From the NCBI GenBank assembly GCA_964492895.1, contig CAZBLR010000016.1, forward strand, positions 1 to 43,327: a stretch of 43,327 nt of DNA, written 5' to 3'. Positions 34,208-42,113 of this stretch are shown here, in pieces; positions within the stretch are counted from its first letter, which is position 1; each line of letters opens with the position of its first letter. The notes beneath the pieces are model-generated. The model saw nothing but the letters and a program-made list of their open reading frames with translations. It made no database searches and was not told the origin of the DNA. The translations under genes were made by a program, and so were the position numbers. The DNA is from DATLWN01 sp964492895 (lineage in GTDB: Bacteria > Pseudomonadota > Zetaproteobacteria > Mariprofundales > Mariprofundaceae).

Positions 34208-34798
34208 TCAGGGTTTCGCGGTATCCCCGGCCTTTCCGGCCGCTTCCCCATCGCGGCGCCGGACCAGTTCCGGCCAGGCATCCCGCAGGTATTCGTAGGC
34301 CGACCACAGCGTCAGCAGTACGGCGATCCACAACAGAACCAGACCGACCTGCTGCATGGAAAGGCCGGCAATCGGGATATGCAGCAGCAGCAGCGTGATC
34401 GCCATCATCTGCACGGCGGTTTTCCATTTGGCGATGATCGATACATGAACCACCGAGGCATGCTGGGCCAGCCACTCGCGCAGGGCTCCGATGGCGATCT
34501 CCCGGCCGATGATGACCAGGGCGAGGATGGCGGGCACGCGCTCCGCCTCGACCAGCCATACCAGGGCCGCCGCCACCAGCAGCTTGTCCGCGACAGGATC
34601 CAGGAAGCGCCCGAAGGGGGTCACCTCGTCGCGCTTGCGGGCCAGATAGCCGTCCAGCCAATCCGTGAAGGCCGCCACGACGAACAGCAACGAGGACAGG
34701 ATGTTGCCGCCGTTGCCGGGCAGATAGCAGACGCCGACGAACAGGGGGATCACAACGACCCGGGCCATGGTCAGGCGATTGGAAAGCGTCCACTGCAT
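34208..34798 (-). CDS. pgsA: CDP-diacylglycerol--glycerol-3-phosphate 3-phosphatidyltransferase
   Basis: A 196-residue inner membrane enzyme, making phosphatidylglycerophosphate, the committed step to phosphatidylglycerol and cardiolipin. The CDP-alcohol phosphotransferase motif D-G-x2-A-R-x8-G-x3-D-x3-D is complete: DGYLARKRDEVTPFGRFLDPVADK with the aspartates at about residues 46, 49, 67 and 71. Hydrophobic segments at the N-terminus (VVVIPLFVGVCYL), around 32-44 and later (AILALVIIGREIAIGALREW, QQVGLVLLWIAVLLTLW) give about four to five spans. It starts at ATG 34796-34798. uvrC, its common neighbour, is absent. Upstream is the AT-rich, DnaA-box-bearing gap. Confidence 0.96.
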   Translation of the reverse strand: MQWTLSNRLTMARVVVIPLFVGVCYLPGNGGNILSSLLFVVAAFTDWLDGYLARKRDEVTPFGRFLDPVADKLLVAAALVWLVEAERVPAILALVIIGREIAIGALREWLAQHASVVHVSIIAKWKTAVQMMAITLLLLHIPIAGLSMQQVGLVLLWIAVLLTLWSAYEYLRDAWPELVRRRDGEAAGKAGDTAKP

Positions 34799-34882
34799 GA
34801 TGGGGCGGAATCTAGCGCGTATTCACCGGCCAAGGTAGGGGGGATGTTCGTGCGCAGCGGCCGATCCGGCGGATGGGCGATG

Positions 34883-35031
34883 CTATCCACAGAATTTGTG
34901 GATAAGTCAGTGGATAATTCAGCCGATCTTGGTGCTCTCTATGGTTCCGGCCATGACCGGACGTTCCTGCCTAAAATTTGGCGTTTAAATTAAGATATTG
35001 AATATCAATGGGTTATAATGATTCTTTTATG
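34883..35031. other. DnaA-box cluster with AT-rich segment and IHF site (origin-like)
   Basis: The 315-base gap 34799-35113 between pgsA and trmL holds no gene I can support. It contains three DnaA boxes within 35 bases: CTATCCACA (34883-34891, one mismatch), TGTGGATAA (34897-34905, perfect on the minus strand) and AGTGGATAA (34909-34917, one mismatch). About 55 bases on lies an AT-rich segment, 34972-35030, with 12 G/C in 59 (20 %), including a 13-base palindrome GATATTGAATATC (34994-35006). Arrangement, density and AT-rich stretch are those of a bacterial replication origin, but none of the usual oriC neighbours (dnaA, dnaN, gyrB, rpmH, mnmG) is here. Alternatives are a DnaA-titrating or DnaA-reactivating locus like datA/DARS, or DnaA control of pgsA. 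Confidence 0.55.
35003..35015 (+). promoter_or_regulatory. Consensus IHF binding site
   Basis: TATCAATGGGTTA fits WATCAANNNNTTR with no mismatch and is set in the AT-rich segment next to the DnaA boxes, as in E. coli oriC. Confidence 0.55.
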
Positions 35032-35113
35032 TGCCGACACAGGTGATCGAAGAAAATGTGAAAGTTTTTTCATGATATGCATTTGCCTTGAATAACGCGT
35101 ATGCCGCGGGCAT

Positions 35114-35584
35114 CTATGGCCTCGCCGCGATCTGGCGCAGGGCTTCGTAGACGGCAACGGCACAGGCCGATGACAGGTTCAGCGACCGGACCTCGGCATC
35201 GCCGCGCATCGGGATGCGTACGGGTACCAGTTCGGCCAGGATCGCATCGGGAAGGCCGCGGCTCTCCGGACCGAAGACCAGGGCATCCCCGGCAGAGAAC
35301 GTGACATCCCAGAGGCTTCGATCCCCCTTGGTACTCAGGGCATACCAGCGGGTGCTTGCCGGCAACGCCGCTTTCATGGAAGGCCAGTCGGCATGATGGC
35401 GGACGTCCAGATGCTGCCAGTAATCGAGCCCGGCGCGCTTCAGTTGCCTGTCGGAGACCTCGAAGCCCAGCGGATGCACCATATGCAGCGTGCAGCCGGT
35501 GCAGGCACACAGGCGCGCGATATTGCCGGTGTTGGGCGGGATCTCGGGCTGGTACAGGACGATGTGAAGATCGGCGGCATCCAT
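35114..35584 (-). CDS. trmL: tRNA (cytidine/uridine(34)-2'-O)-methyltransferase
   Basis: A SPOUT methyltransferase of about 156 residues (E. coli TrmL 157) modifying the wobble base of tRNA-Leu. Family marks are HIVLYQPEIPPNTGNIARLCACTG near the N-terminus, LHMVHPLGFEVSDRQLKRAGLDYW, LVFGPESRGLPD in the trefoil knot, and RIPMRGDAEVRSLNLSSACAVAVYE at the SAM site. The start is set at ATG 35582-35584, giving the family length; ATGs at 35594-35599 would lie in the T-run of the trxA terminator. No clear ribosome site precedes any of these. A 13-base palindrome lies at its stop (35101-35113). Confidence 0.93.
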   Translation of the reverse strand: MDAADLHIVLYQPEIPPNTGNIARLCACTGCTLHMVHPLGFEVSDRQLKRAGLDYWQHLDVRHHADWPSMKAALPASTRWYALSTKGDRSLWDVTFSAGDALVFGPESRGLPDAILAELVPVRIPMRGDAEVRSLNLSSACAVAVYEALRQIAARP

Positions 35585-35601
35585 GGTCACGGACATCATT
35601 G

Positions 35602-35629
35602 AAAAAGGCAGGGAACGTTGCCCTGCCTT
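35602..35629 (-). terminator. Intrinsic terminator of trxA
   Basis: On the minus strand AAGGCAGGG (35629-35621) pairs with CCCTGCCTT (35613-35605) over 9 bp with a 7-base loop, then TTTTT. It lies 16 bases after the trxA stop and directly before trmL, so trmL gets message only by read-through or from its own promoter inside this region. Confidence 0.85.
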
Positions 35630-35645
35630 GTGGATTCGAGGTGAA

Positions 35646-35978
35646 TCAGCTCAGGTGTTCGTCGATGAATTCCACCAGCTTGCCCTTGCTGACGGCACCG
35701 ACCTTGGTTCCCTGCACATTGCCGCCGCGGAACAGCATCAGCGTCGGAATGCCGCGCACCCCGTACTTGCCGGGGGTGTTCGGATTGTCGTCGATGTTGA
35801 TCTTGGCAATGGTGATTTCGCCTTGCTTCTCCTCGGCGATTTCATCCAGAATCGGGGCGATCTGTTTGCACGGTCCGCACCACGGGGCCCAGAAATCGAT
35901 CAGCACGGCGCCGGAGGCCTTCAGCACGTCCTCCTCGAAGCTGTCGTCAGTGACATGGATGATGCGTTCAGATGCCAT
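35646..35978 (-). CDS. trxA: Thioredoxin 1
   Basis: A 110-residue cytoplasmic dithiol reductant (E. coli 109). WCGPC is at residues 33-37 (DFWAPWCGPCKQIAP), the buried Asp is in VLIDFW, and the cis-proline loop is in VRGIPTLMLF, then GAVSKGKLVEFID. The start is ATG 35976-35978 behind GAGGAACCG; a reading 20 codons longer begins within the promoter and is rejected. It has its own promoter and terminator, so it is a single-gene unit. Electrons come from thioredoxin reductase, not encoded here. Confidence 0.98.
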   Translation of the reverse strand: MASERIIHVTDDSFEEDVLKASGAVLIDFWAPWCGPCKQIAPILDEIAEEKQGEITIAKINIDDNPNTPGKYGVRGIPTLMLFRGGNVQGTKVGAVSKGKLVEFIDEHLS

Positions 35979-36009
35979 CGGTTCCTCGTGGTTTCCAGAA
36001 TGTACGCCT

Positions 36010-36038
36010 AAGGTAGTCGGGAGAAATAACAGCGTCAA
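36010..36038 (-). promoter_or_regulatory. Candidate sigma70 promoter of trxA
   Basis: On the minus strand TTGACG (36038-36033, five of six) and TACCTT (36015-36010) are 17 bases apart, 31 bases before the trxA start. The divergent methyltransferase gene begins at 36041, leaving little room for its own promoter except on the opposite strand of the same region. Confidence 0.5.
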
Positions 36039-36040
36039 CC

Positions 36041-37213
36041 ATGCAGCAGGTCACCCCATTGTTAAGCATTCTGCGGCAACGGATTGCCGATGCCGGCGGC
36101 TGGATTCCCTTTGACCGCTACATGCAGGCGGCCCTGTACGAGCCCGGTCTCGGATACTACGAATCGGCGGAAGTCTTCGGCTCCGCTGGCGACTTCGTGA
36201 CCGGTGCCGATCTCGGTCCGTGGCTGGCGAGGGGCTTTTCGGACCTCGTCGCCTGGGGCTGGGAGGCGCTGGGCCGGCCGGGCGAGTGGTCGCTGATGGA
36301 GCAGGGCGGGGGCAGCGGGACGCTGCTGTGCGGTGTGCTGCAGGAGCTTGCCGCGCGGGGCGTGCCGATGCCGTCCCGCATCGTTGCCGTCGAGGCAAGC
36401 AGCCGCATGCGCGAACGCCAGCTCCAGGCCTACCAGGCCGCACGGGTGCGAGTGGAACAGGCATCCGCGTTGCACGAGGTGGAGCCGTGCGATGCCTGCA
36501 TCATGTTCAGCAACGAACTGCCGGATGCTTTTCCGGTCCGTTGCCTGGTCAGGCAGGGGGATCTGCTGCATGAACGCGGGGTCCGTTGGGGGGGCTCGTC
36601 GCTGGAATGGGCCGTCAACGACGCCGAGCCCCTGGCGGCTCCCCCCTGGATCGATGCCCGCCTGCAGCAGGCCTGGCCCGAGGGTTATGCGAGCGAATGG
36701 AACCCCGGCCTCGAGCCGTGGCAGCGCGAACTCGCACGCGTGGTGCGACGCGGCCTGGTGTTCTGCCTCGACTACGGTTTCAGCCAGCAGGAATATTATC
36801 GGCCGAACCGGGTCGACGGCACCCTGATGGCGCATTATCGCCACCAGGCCAGCGGCGACGTGCTCACCGATCCCGGCAGCCGCGACATCACCGCCCATGT
36901 CGATTTCACGGCCCTGGCGCACTGGGGGATGGTGCACGGCTTGCAGGCGACGGCATTCATGGGCCAGGGCGCCTGGCTGGCCCAGAGCCCGACGGTCCAG
37001 GCAGCCATCGCCTCCCTGGCCGGGTCATCGGACATCGAGGCCATCAAACAGATGGCCCACGTCAAAAGGCTGCTGCTGCCCTCCGGCATGGGAGAGCTCT
37101 TCAAATTGTTGATCCAGCGCACAGAAGGCATCGGAGGTGATGCGATCATTCCTCCATTTCTCGGGAGTTTTAACCGGTTGAGGGATATCGTGCCGAATGC
37201 AGCATCAGCTTGA
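36041..37213 (+). CDS. SAM-dependent methyltransferase, MidA/NDUFAF7 (COG1565) family
   Basis: A 390-residue class I methyltransferase. It begins with LLSILRQRIADAGGWIPFDRYMQAALYEPGLGYYESAEVFGSAGDFVTGADLGP, the hallmark of this family, split here at GGYY-like LGYYE. SAM binding follows with LMEQGGGSGTLLCGVL (motif I) at about 86-101 and IVAVEASSRMRERQ. Near the end are LDYGFSQQEYYRP and GTLMAHYRHQASGDVLTDPGSRDITAHVDFTAL. In mitochondria the homologue NDUFAF7 methylates an arginine of complex I; bacterial members have no proven substrate. The ATG 36041 lacks a strong ribosome site. The kinase gene follows after one base. Confidence 0.9.
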   Translation: MQQVTPLLSILRQRIADAGGWIPFDRYMQAALYEPGLGYYESAEVFGSAGDFVTGADLGPWLARGFSDLVAWGWEALGRPGEWSLMEQGGGSGTLLCGVLQELAARGVPMPSRIVAVEASSRMRERQLQAYQAARVRVEQASALHEVEPCDACIMFSNELPDAFPVRCLVRQGDLLHERGVRWGGSSLEWAVNDAEPLAAPPWIDARLQQAWPEGYASEWNPGLEPWQRELARVVRRGLVFCLDYGFSQQEYYRPNRVDGTLMAHYRHQASGDVLTDPGSRDITAHVDFTALAHWGMVHGLQATAFMGQGAWLAQSPTVQAAIASLAGSSDIEAIKQMAHVKRLLLPSGMGELFKLLIQRTEGIGGDAIIPPFLGSFNRLRDIVPNAASA

Positions 37214-37214
37214 C

Positions 37215-39260
37215 ATGTCAGAGTTGGAACCAACAATCTCTGAACATATGCAGTGTCCTTCATGCGGTATCCAGAATCCAGGGCATTCGAGTTTTTGCGT
37301 CAACTGCGGTGCGGCCATGTTCGGGGACGACAACATGCCCCATTTAGGCCACTACCGGTTGGAGTCCAAACTCGGAGAGGGCGGTATGGGCGTGGTCTAC
37401 CGCGCCATCGACGAAAAGCTGAGCCGGGAAGTGGCGATCAAGGTGCTGCATCCGCACCTGCTCAAGCATGAGAACCTGAAGGAACGCTTCCGCCGGGAAG
37501 CGCGCATGCACGCCAAGATCATCCACCCCAACATCGTCACGCTGCTGTCCCTGTTCGAGGACGGGGACCATATGGCGCTGGTCATGGAGATGATCCATGG
37601 CAAGAACCTGAAGGAGTACCTGCGCGAGCATCCGCGGCCGGACCTGGGCGATGTCGTCCGCATCTCCGAGGCCATCCTTTCCGGCCTGGATGCCGCGCAC
37701 CGGCAGGGCATGGTGCACCGGGACCTGAAGCCGGCCAACGTGATGCTGGCGACCAATGGCGATATCAAGCTGATGGATTTCGGCCTGGCCAAACCCAAGC
37801 AAGGCGACGACGACCTGACGCAGAGCGGCGCCACGGTCGGATCTTTCCGCTATATGGCACCCGAGCAGATCCTGAATCAGCCCGTCGATGTGCGCACCGA
37901 CCTGTATGCCTTCGGCATCCTGCTGTACCAGATGCTGACCGGGAAGCTGCCCTTCGATTCGACGTCCAGCGGCGGTGAGTTCGAAATCATGGAGAAGCAG
38001 GTCCGGCACGATCCGACACCGCCGAACGAGCTCAATCCGCTGCTGCCGTCCGAGCTGTCGGAGCTGGTCATCCGCTTGCTGGCCAAGGACAAGGACAGCC
38101 GCCCCGGCAACTGCGAGGTCGTGCAGAGGAAACTGCTCGAAATCCTGCAGCAGGCCGAGCGGCTGCGCAGTCATTCCTCGCAGATCATCAAACGCCCCAA
38201 CATCAAGCCGGAAGAGAACGCCAAGGAGATCGCCCGTGGCCTGATCCGGGCCTGGAGCCGGCAGTTCGTGCGCATGCTGGTCAACGCGGCATGGCAGGCT
38301 CGCGTCTGGGCCTGGGAAAAGCCGGTCTCCTACCTCCGGGGCATGCGGCTCCAGCAACGGACAGGCACGGCCTTGTCGGGAGGCATGGCGTCCTTGTCGC
38401 AGCGCCTGTCGTCATGGTCGGCGCGCCTATCCGCCGGCCTGCAGCGTTTGAAGGCCGTCAAATGGCAGGGGCCGGTGGTGTGGAGCGGGGTGGCGGTGGT
38501 CCTGTTCGCTCTCGGCTGGGTCCTGGTCAGCGTCATCCATGTGGCCGAGCGCCCGGGTGAACAGGCACCGGTCGCATCCTCAGCCGACAAGCCCCGGAAG
38601 ACGCAGGTGGCCCAAACGCAGGCCGACAAGAAGCCGTCTCCGACCCACGCCGAACCGGCCGCCGCTCCGGCGGCGAAGAAGGCCGAGCCCACACCGCCGC
38701 CGCAGAAGGTCGCCGAGGCCGCCCGCGAAGCGCCGAAGCCGAAGCCAAAGCCGGCGCCCCGGCACAGGACGGTCAGAAAGCGTAAGCCGGCGCCGCGCCA
38801 TCCCGTCGCGTCGGCCGACAGCAGTGCCTCGGTCACCTACAAGGTTTCCTACAAGATCCGCAACAGCGAGGCCGACGACATCGATCCCCACAAGCCGAAC
38901 GAATTCCGCGGTGGCAGCCGCCTGTATTTCCCGTCGCTGAAGGATAACCGGACGGACTTCTTCCGCGCATACAAGAAGGGCTGGGTGCGGCTGTATTTCG
39001 ACCGGCCCGTGCACCTGTCCGCGATCAGGATCCACAGGCTCAGCATCGGTTCGGGCGACTTCAAGGGCGGCAAGATCGAGCTGGCCGTGCAGAACGATCG
39101 CGGGCGCTGGACCGTGGTGTTCCGCCGCACGAACAGGGATATCGGCTCCCCGTTGCTGATCCATGGCGCCCCGGCCGCCATGGCGCAGGTGAAGGGGGTG
39201 CGGCTGCGCTTTACCTCCCCCGAGCCACTGACCGTGGGCCCCATCGATTTGCTGCCATAA
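37215..39260 (+). CDS. Transmembrane Ser/Thr protein kinase with N-terminal zinc ribbon and periplasmic discoidin-like domain
   Basis: A 681-residue protein, start taken at ATG 37215, one base after the methyltransferase stop; ATGs at 37197 and 37248 are alternatives. Residues 14-31 form a zinc ribbon (CPSCG and CVNCG). The Hanks kinase domain is at about 48-310: glycine loop GEGGMG (54-59), K76 in VAIKV, HRDLKPAN at 168-175, DFG at 188-190 and APE at 215-217, all catalytic residues intact. A membrane span lies at about 420-442 (VVWSGVAVVLFALGWVLV), then a Lys/Pro/Ala-rich periplasmic linker (to about 540). A C-terminal beta domain of about 130 residues (VRLYFDRPVHLSAIRIHRL, GKIELAVQNDRGRW, VRLRFTSPEP) reads like a discoidin/F5-8-type carbohydrate-binding fold; this last call is an inference. 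It is probably a sensor kinase for an envelope ligand. Confidence 0.85.
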   Translation: MSELEPTISEHMQCPSCGIQNPGHSSFCVNCGAAMFGDDNMPHLGHYRLESKLGEGGMGVVYRAIDEKLSREVAIKVLHPHLLKHENLKERFRREARMHAKIIHPNIVTLLSLFEDGDHMALVMEMIHGKNLKEYLREHPRPDLGDVVRISEAILSGLDAAHRQGMVHRDLKPANVMLATNGDIKLMDFGLAKPKQGDDDLTQSGATVGSFRYMAPEQILNQPVDVRTDLYAFGILLYQMLTGKLPFDSTSSGGEFEIMEKQVRHDPTPPNELNPLLPSELSELVIRLLAKDKDSRPGNCEVVQRKLLEILQQAERLRSHSSQIIKRPNIKPEENAKEIARGLIRAWSRQFVRMLVNAAWQARVWAWEKPVSYLRGMRLQQRTGTALSGGMASLSQRLSSWSARLSAGLQRLKAVKWQGPVVWSGVAVVLFALGWVLVSVIHVAERPGEQAPVASSADKPRKTQVAQTQADKKPSPTHAEPAAAPAAKKAEPTPPPQKVAEAAREAPKPKPKPAPRHRTVRKRKPAPRHPVASADSSASVTYKVSYKIRNSEADDIDPHKPNEFRGGSRLYFPSLKDNRTDFFRAYKKGWVRLYFDRPVHLSAIRIHRLSIGSGDFKGGKIELAVQNDRGRWTVVFRRTNRDIGSPLLIHGAPAAMAQVKGVRLRFTSPEPLTVGPIDLLP

Positions 39261-40523
39261 GTGAACCAGCCCTTGGTTGAATCCGGTTTGGCGGAACGCA
39301 TCCTCCCCGGCGGGGAGGTCGCCGTGCGCACCGCCACCGGGATCTGTCTCGTGGCCAATGCCGTGCCGGGTGATCACCTGGATATCCGCATCGAGGATCG
39401 CAGGCGCGGTGCCTGTCGTGGGCGTATCCAGCGCCTGCAGACTTCCTCCGCGGAGCGCGTGGCCGAGCCGCGCTGCCCGGCGGCCCATGCCTGCGGTGGT
39501 TGCGCCCTGCAGTACGTCCGTCCGGCATACCAGGCCCAGGTCAAGAACGGCTGGGTCCGCGATGCGTTCGCGCCGTATCTAGGGCCGCATTCATCATTCG
39601 AGGGGATCACGGCCGATGATGCCGTCCCCGGCAGCCGCCGGCGCATCCGCTGGTGGCGGGGCGAGGATGCACAGGGGGCCTACTGGGGCTTCCATGCCCG
39701 GGCCAGCCACGACGTGGTGCGCCACAGCGCCTGCATGGCCGTCACGCCGCGCATCCGGCAGCTGCACGATGTGCTGCAGGGGCTGACCCTGCCCGGCATC
39801 GAATCCGTGCAGGTGACCGAACTGGCGGACGGCATGCACGTGGTCCTGGAAGGGCCCGGATGCCCCGGTACCGATGACCTGCCGCAGGTCATGGACGGCT
39901 TGCCGGTGCAGCTCTGGCAGCGTTCGGGAAAAGACCTGTCGCCGGTGAACCGGCCGGTGCTCGAACTGCACGACCGGCTGCCGGCAGGCGGCGGATGGAT
40001 CGACCTGGCCTCCGGCCCGGACGACTTCATCCAGGCCAGCCGGGCCGGCAACGAGGCCATGATCCGCCAGGTCCAGGCCTGGAGCGACGGGGCAAGGCGG
40101 GTGGGGGACATGTTCGCCGGCTTCGGGAACCTGTCGCTGCCGCTTGCCGCGGCCATCAAGGCGGACGTGATCGGCGCGGAGGTCCGGCATGCAAGCGTGA
40201 CGGCGGCCAACAAGTCCGCACGCAGGCTGGGACTGGATGCGCGCTATGTGCAGGCGGACCTGTTCGGCCATTTCGATCTGTCGCCGTTCACCGGCATGGA
40301 CGTGCTGATCATCGACCCGCCGCGCAAGGGCGCGAGAAAGATCTGCCAGTCCCTGCCCATCCTGCTGCCCAGGAAGATCGTCCTGGTCTCCTGCGACATC
40401 GCAGCCGGGGCGCGCGATGCCGCCATGATCGCGCGCCATGGATATCGCCTCGAGGCGGTGCGGGTGCTGGACATGTTTCCGTTCGCCGGCCACGTCGAGG
40501 CCATGAGCCTGTGGGTGCTGTGA
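39261..40523 (+). CDS. Class I RNA m5U methyltransferase-like protein (RumA/TrmA family, Fe-S)
   Basis: A 420-residue protein, starting at GTG immediately after the kinase TAA. An N-terminal TRAM-like strand region (residues 10-60) is followed by the 4Fe-4S cysteines C72, C78, C81 (CPAAHACGGC) and C158, as in RlmD/RumA. The SAM motif is GDMFAGFGNLSLPLA (about 282-296) and the Q258 region FIQASRAGNEAM is kept. DPPR is at 352-355, the catalytic C378 stands in VSCDIAAGARD and the general base E413 in DMFPFAGHVEAM. The motif after the cysteine reads SCD rather than the usual SCNP, a deviation next to the catalytic residue. Target RNA is unknown; RlmD (U1939) and RlmC (U747) are candidates. Confidence 0.88.
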   Translation: MNQPLVESGLAERILPGGEVAVRTATGICLVANAVPGDHLDIRIEDRRRGACRGRIQRLQTSSAERVAEPRCPAAHACGGCALQYVRPAYQAQVKNGWVRDAFAPYLGPHSSFEGITADDAVPGSRRRIRWWRGEDAQGAYWGFHARASHDVVRHSACMAVTPRIRQLHDVLQGLTLPGIESVQVTELADGMHVVLEGPGCPGTDDLPQVMDGLPVQLWQRSGKDLSPVNRPVLELHDRLPAGGGWIDLASGPDDFIQASRAGNEAMIRQVQAWSDGARRVGDMFAGFGNLSLPLAAAIKADVIGAEVRHASVTAANKSARRLGLDARYVQADLFGHFDLSPFTGMDVLIIDPPRKGARKICQSLPILLPRKIVLVSCDIAAGARDAAMIARHGYRLEAVRVLDMFPFAGHVEAMSLWVL

Positions 40524-42037
40524 AGCGCCATCTCACGCTGACCCTGGCGTTGATGCTGGCGATGGTCCTGGTTGCCGGTTGCAGCCGGCACCATCCCGAG
40601 CCCGGCGAGATCCGGGTGGGACTGGCCCAGGCCCCGATGACGCTGGATCCGCGCTATGCCACGGACGCCGCGTCGATCCGGGTGCAGGAACTGGTCCATC
40701 GCGGCCTGGTGCGCCTGGACGACCGCTTCATGCCGCAGCCGGACCTGGCGCGCGCGTGGGAGCATCCGACGCCATTGCTGTGGGTCTTCCATCTGCGTCC
40801 CGGCATCCGCTTCCACGACGGGACGCCGCTGACGTCCCGCGATGTGGCGGCCACGCTGGAATCCATCCTGGACCCGGCCATGGCCAGCCCCTTGCGCAGC
40901 GGCTTTTCCGCCATCCAGTCCATCGACCCCACCGATCCGCTGACCCTGAAGATCATCCTGGCCCACCCGGATGCCTCGTTGCTGACGCGCCTGGCGGTGG
41001 GCATCCTGCCGGCCGCATTGGCCCGTGGCCCGCAGCTGGCCCGCCGCACCGTCGGGTGCGGCCCGTTCATGCTCCGGTCCTGGGACGAGAACGGCCTGGT
41101 GCTGGAGCGCGTCGATGCATCTTCGGAGCCGGGGCAGGTGCGGCAAATCCGTTTCGTCGAGGTCAAGGATCCCGTGACCCGTTGCCTGAAGCTGGTCAAC
41201 GGCGAGATCGACCTGATCGAGAACGACCTGCCGCCCCGCTTGCTGCCCTATCTGGCAGCCCACAGGAACCGGGTGACGCTGGAAAGCGCGCCGTCCACGA
41301 CCTTCAGCTACCTGGGGCTGAACCTGCAGGATCCGGCGCTTTCCGACGTGCGCGTGCGCCGCGCCCTGGCCCTGGCCATCGACCGGGAGAAGCTGAAAGA
41401 CGCGCTGTTCTCCGGCATGCCGGTGCTGGCGGAGACGATCCTGTCGCCGCAGCACTGGGCCTACACCAAGCTGCCGGTACGGCCCTACGACCCGGCCGAG
41501 GCCGAGCGCCTGCTGGACGAGGCCGGCCTGCGCCCAAACAAGGACGGCATCCGCCTGGTCCTGAACTACAGCACCAGCACCGACCCGACCCGCCTGAACA
41601 TGGCCACGGCCATCGCGTCCATGTGGCGCCGCATCGGCGTCGAGACCCATGTCCGCTCCATGGAGTGGGGCGGGTTCTACGCCCGCATCAAGCAGGGGAA
41701 CTTCCAGGTGTTCTCGCTGTCCTGGGTCGGCATCGTCGACCCGGATATCTACCGCTGGGTGCTCTCCTCCTCGATGTGGCCGCCCAAGGGCGCCAACCGC
41801 GGCCGCTACAGCAACCCCGAGGTCGACCGCTGGCTGGATAAGGCCGCCGAGACCGAGAACCGGCAGGCCAGGGCGGCGCTGTACGCCAAGGTGGAGCGGA
41901 AGATGTGGCAGGACGTGGTCTATATCCCGCTGTGGTACGACCCGGTGATCGTGGCCTACGGCCCGCGCGTGTCGGGCTTCCGCCTCCATGCCGATGGCAG
42001 CCTCCGCGGCCTGGCCGACGTGCACCTGAAAAATTAA
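40520..42037 (+). CDS. Peptide ABC transporter substrate-binding lipoprotein (SBP family 5)
   Basis: A 505-residue lipoprotein. It begins with GTG overlapping the previous stop by GTGA. Signal peptide VKRHLTLTLALMLAMVLVAGC has the lipobox LVAGC with the lipidated C21, so it is anchored in the inner or outer membrane facing the periplasm. The family 5 signature is seen in ELVHRGLVRLDDRFMPQPDLARAW, then FHLRPGIRFHDGTPLTSRDVAATLES, and SDVRVRRALALAIDRE, a highly conserved core. It likely presents peptides (or nickel, or sugars in a few members) to OppBC-type permeases. The matching ATPases oppD-oppF lie 34 kb upstream and no permease adjoins; the following gene is the foreign low-GC element. Confidence 0.93.
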   Translation: MKRHLTLTLALMLAMVLVAGCSRHHPEPGEIRVGLAQAPMTLDPRYATDAASIRVQELVHRGLVRLDDRFMPQPDLARAWEHPTPLLWVFHLRPGIRFHDGTPLTSRDVAATLESILDPAMASPLRSGFSAIQSIDPTDPLTLKIILAHPDASLLTRLAVGILPAALARGPQLARRTVGCGPFMLRSWDENGLVLERVDASSEPGQVRQIRFVEVKDPVTRCLKLVNGEIDLIENDLPPRLLPYLAAHRNRVTLESAPSTTFSYLGLNLQDPALSDVRVRRALALAIDREKLKDALFSGMPVLAETILSPQHWAYTKLPVRPYDPAEAERLLDEAGLRPNKDGIRLVLNYSTSTDPTRLNMATAIASMWRRIGVETHVRSMEWGGFYARIKQGNFQVFSLSWVGIVDPDIYRWVLSSSMWPPKGANRGRYSNPEVDRWLDKAAETENRQARAALYAKVERKMWQDVVYIPLWYDPVIVAYGPRVSGFRLHADGSLRGLADVHLKN

Positions 42038-42060
42038 GGCATCCCCGATTTCCTTGGGAA

Positions 42061-42098
42061 CATCTGACCGTCGTTGTTCGGCCAAAAGCAGTCATTCA
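42061..42098 (+). repeat. Left inverted-repeat end of the low-GC element
   Basis: CATCTGACCG (42061-42070), a short variable part, then TTCGGCCAAAAGCAGTCATTCA split at 42077-42098. This is inverted with respect to 43260-43301: 9 of 10 outer bases and 20 of 22 inner bases agree. The composition falls sharply directly after it. Confidence 0.7.
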
Positions 42099-42113
42099 AG
42101 AAGAGATAATTAT

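Noticed and set aside
40244..42085. Open frame of 613 codons on the minus strand opposite the lipoprotein gene
   Set aside because: The plus strand has a lipobox and family 5 binding-protein motifs; the minus frame has none.
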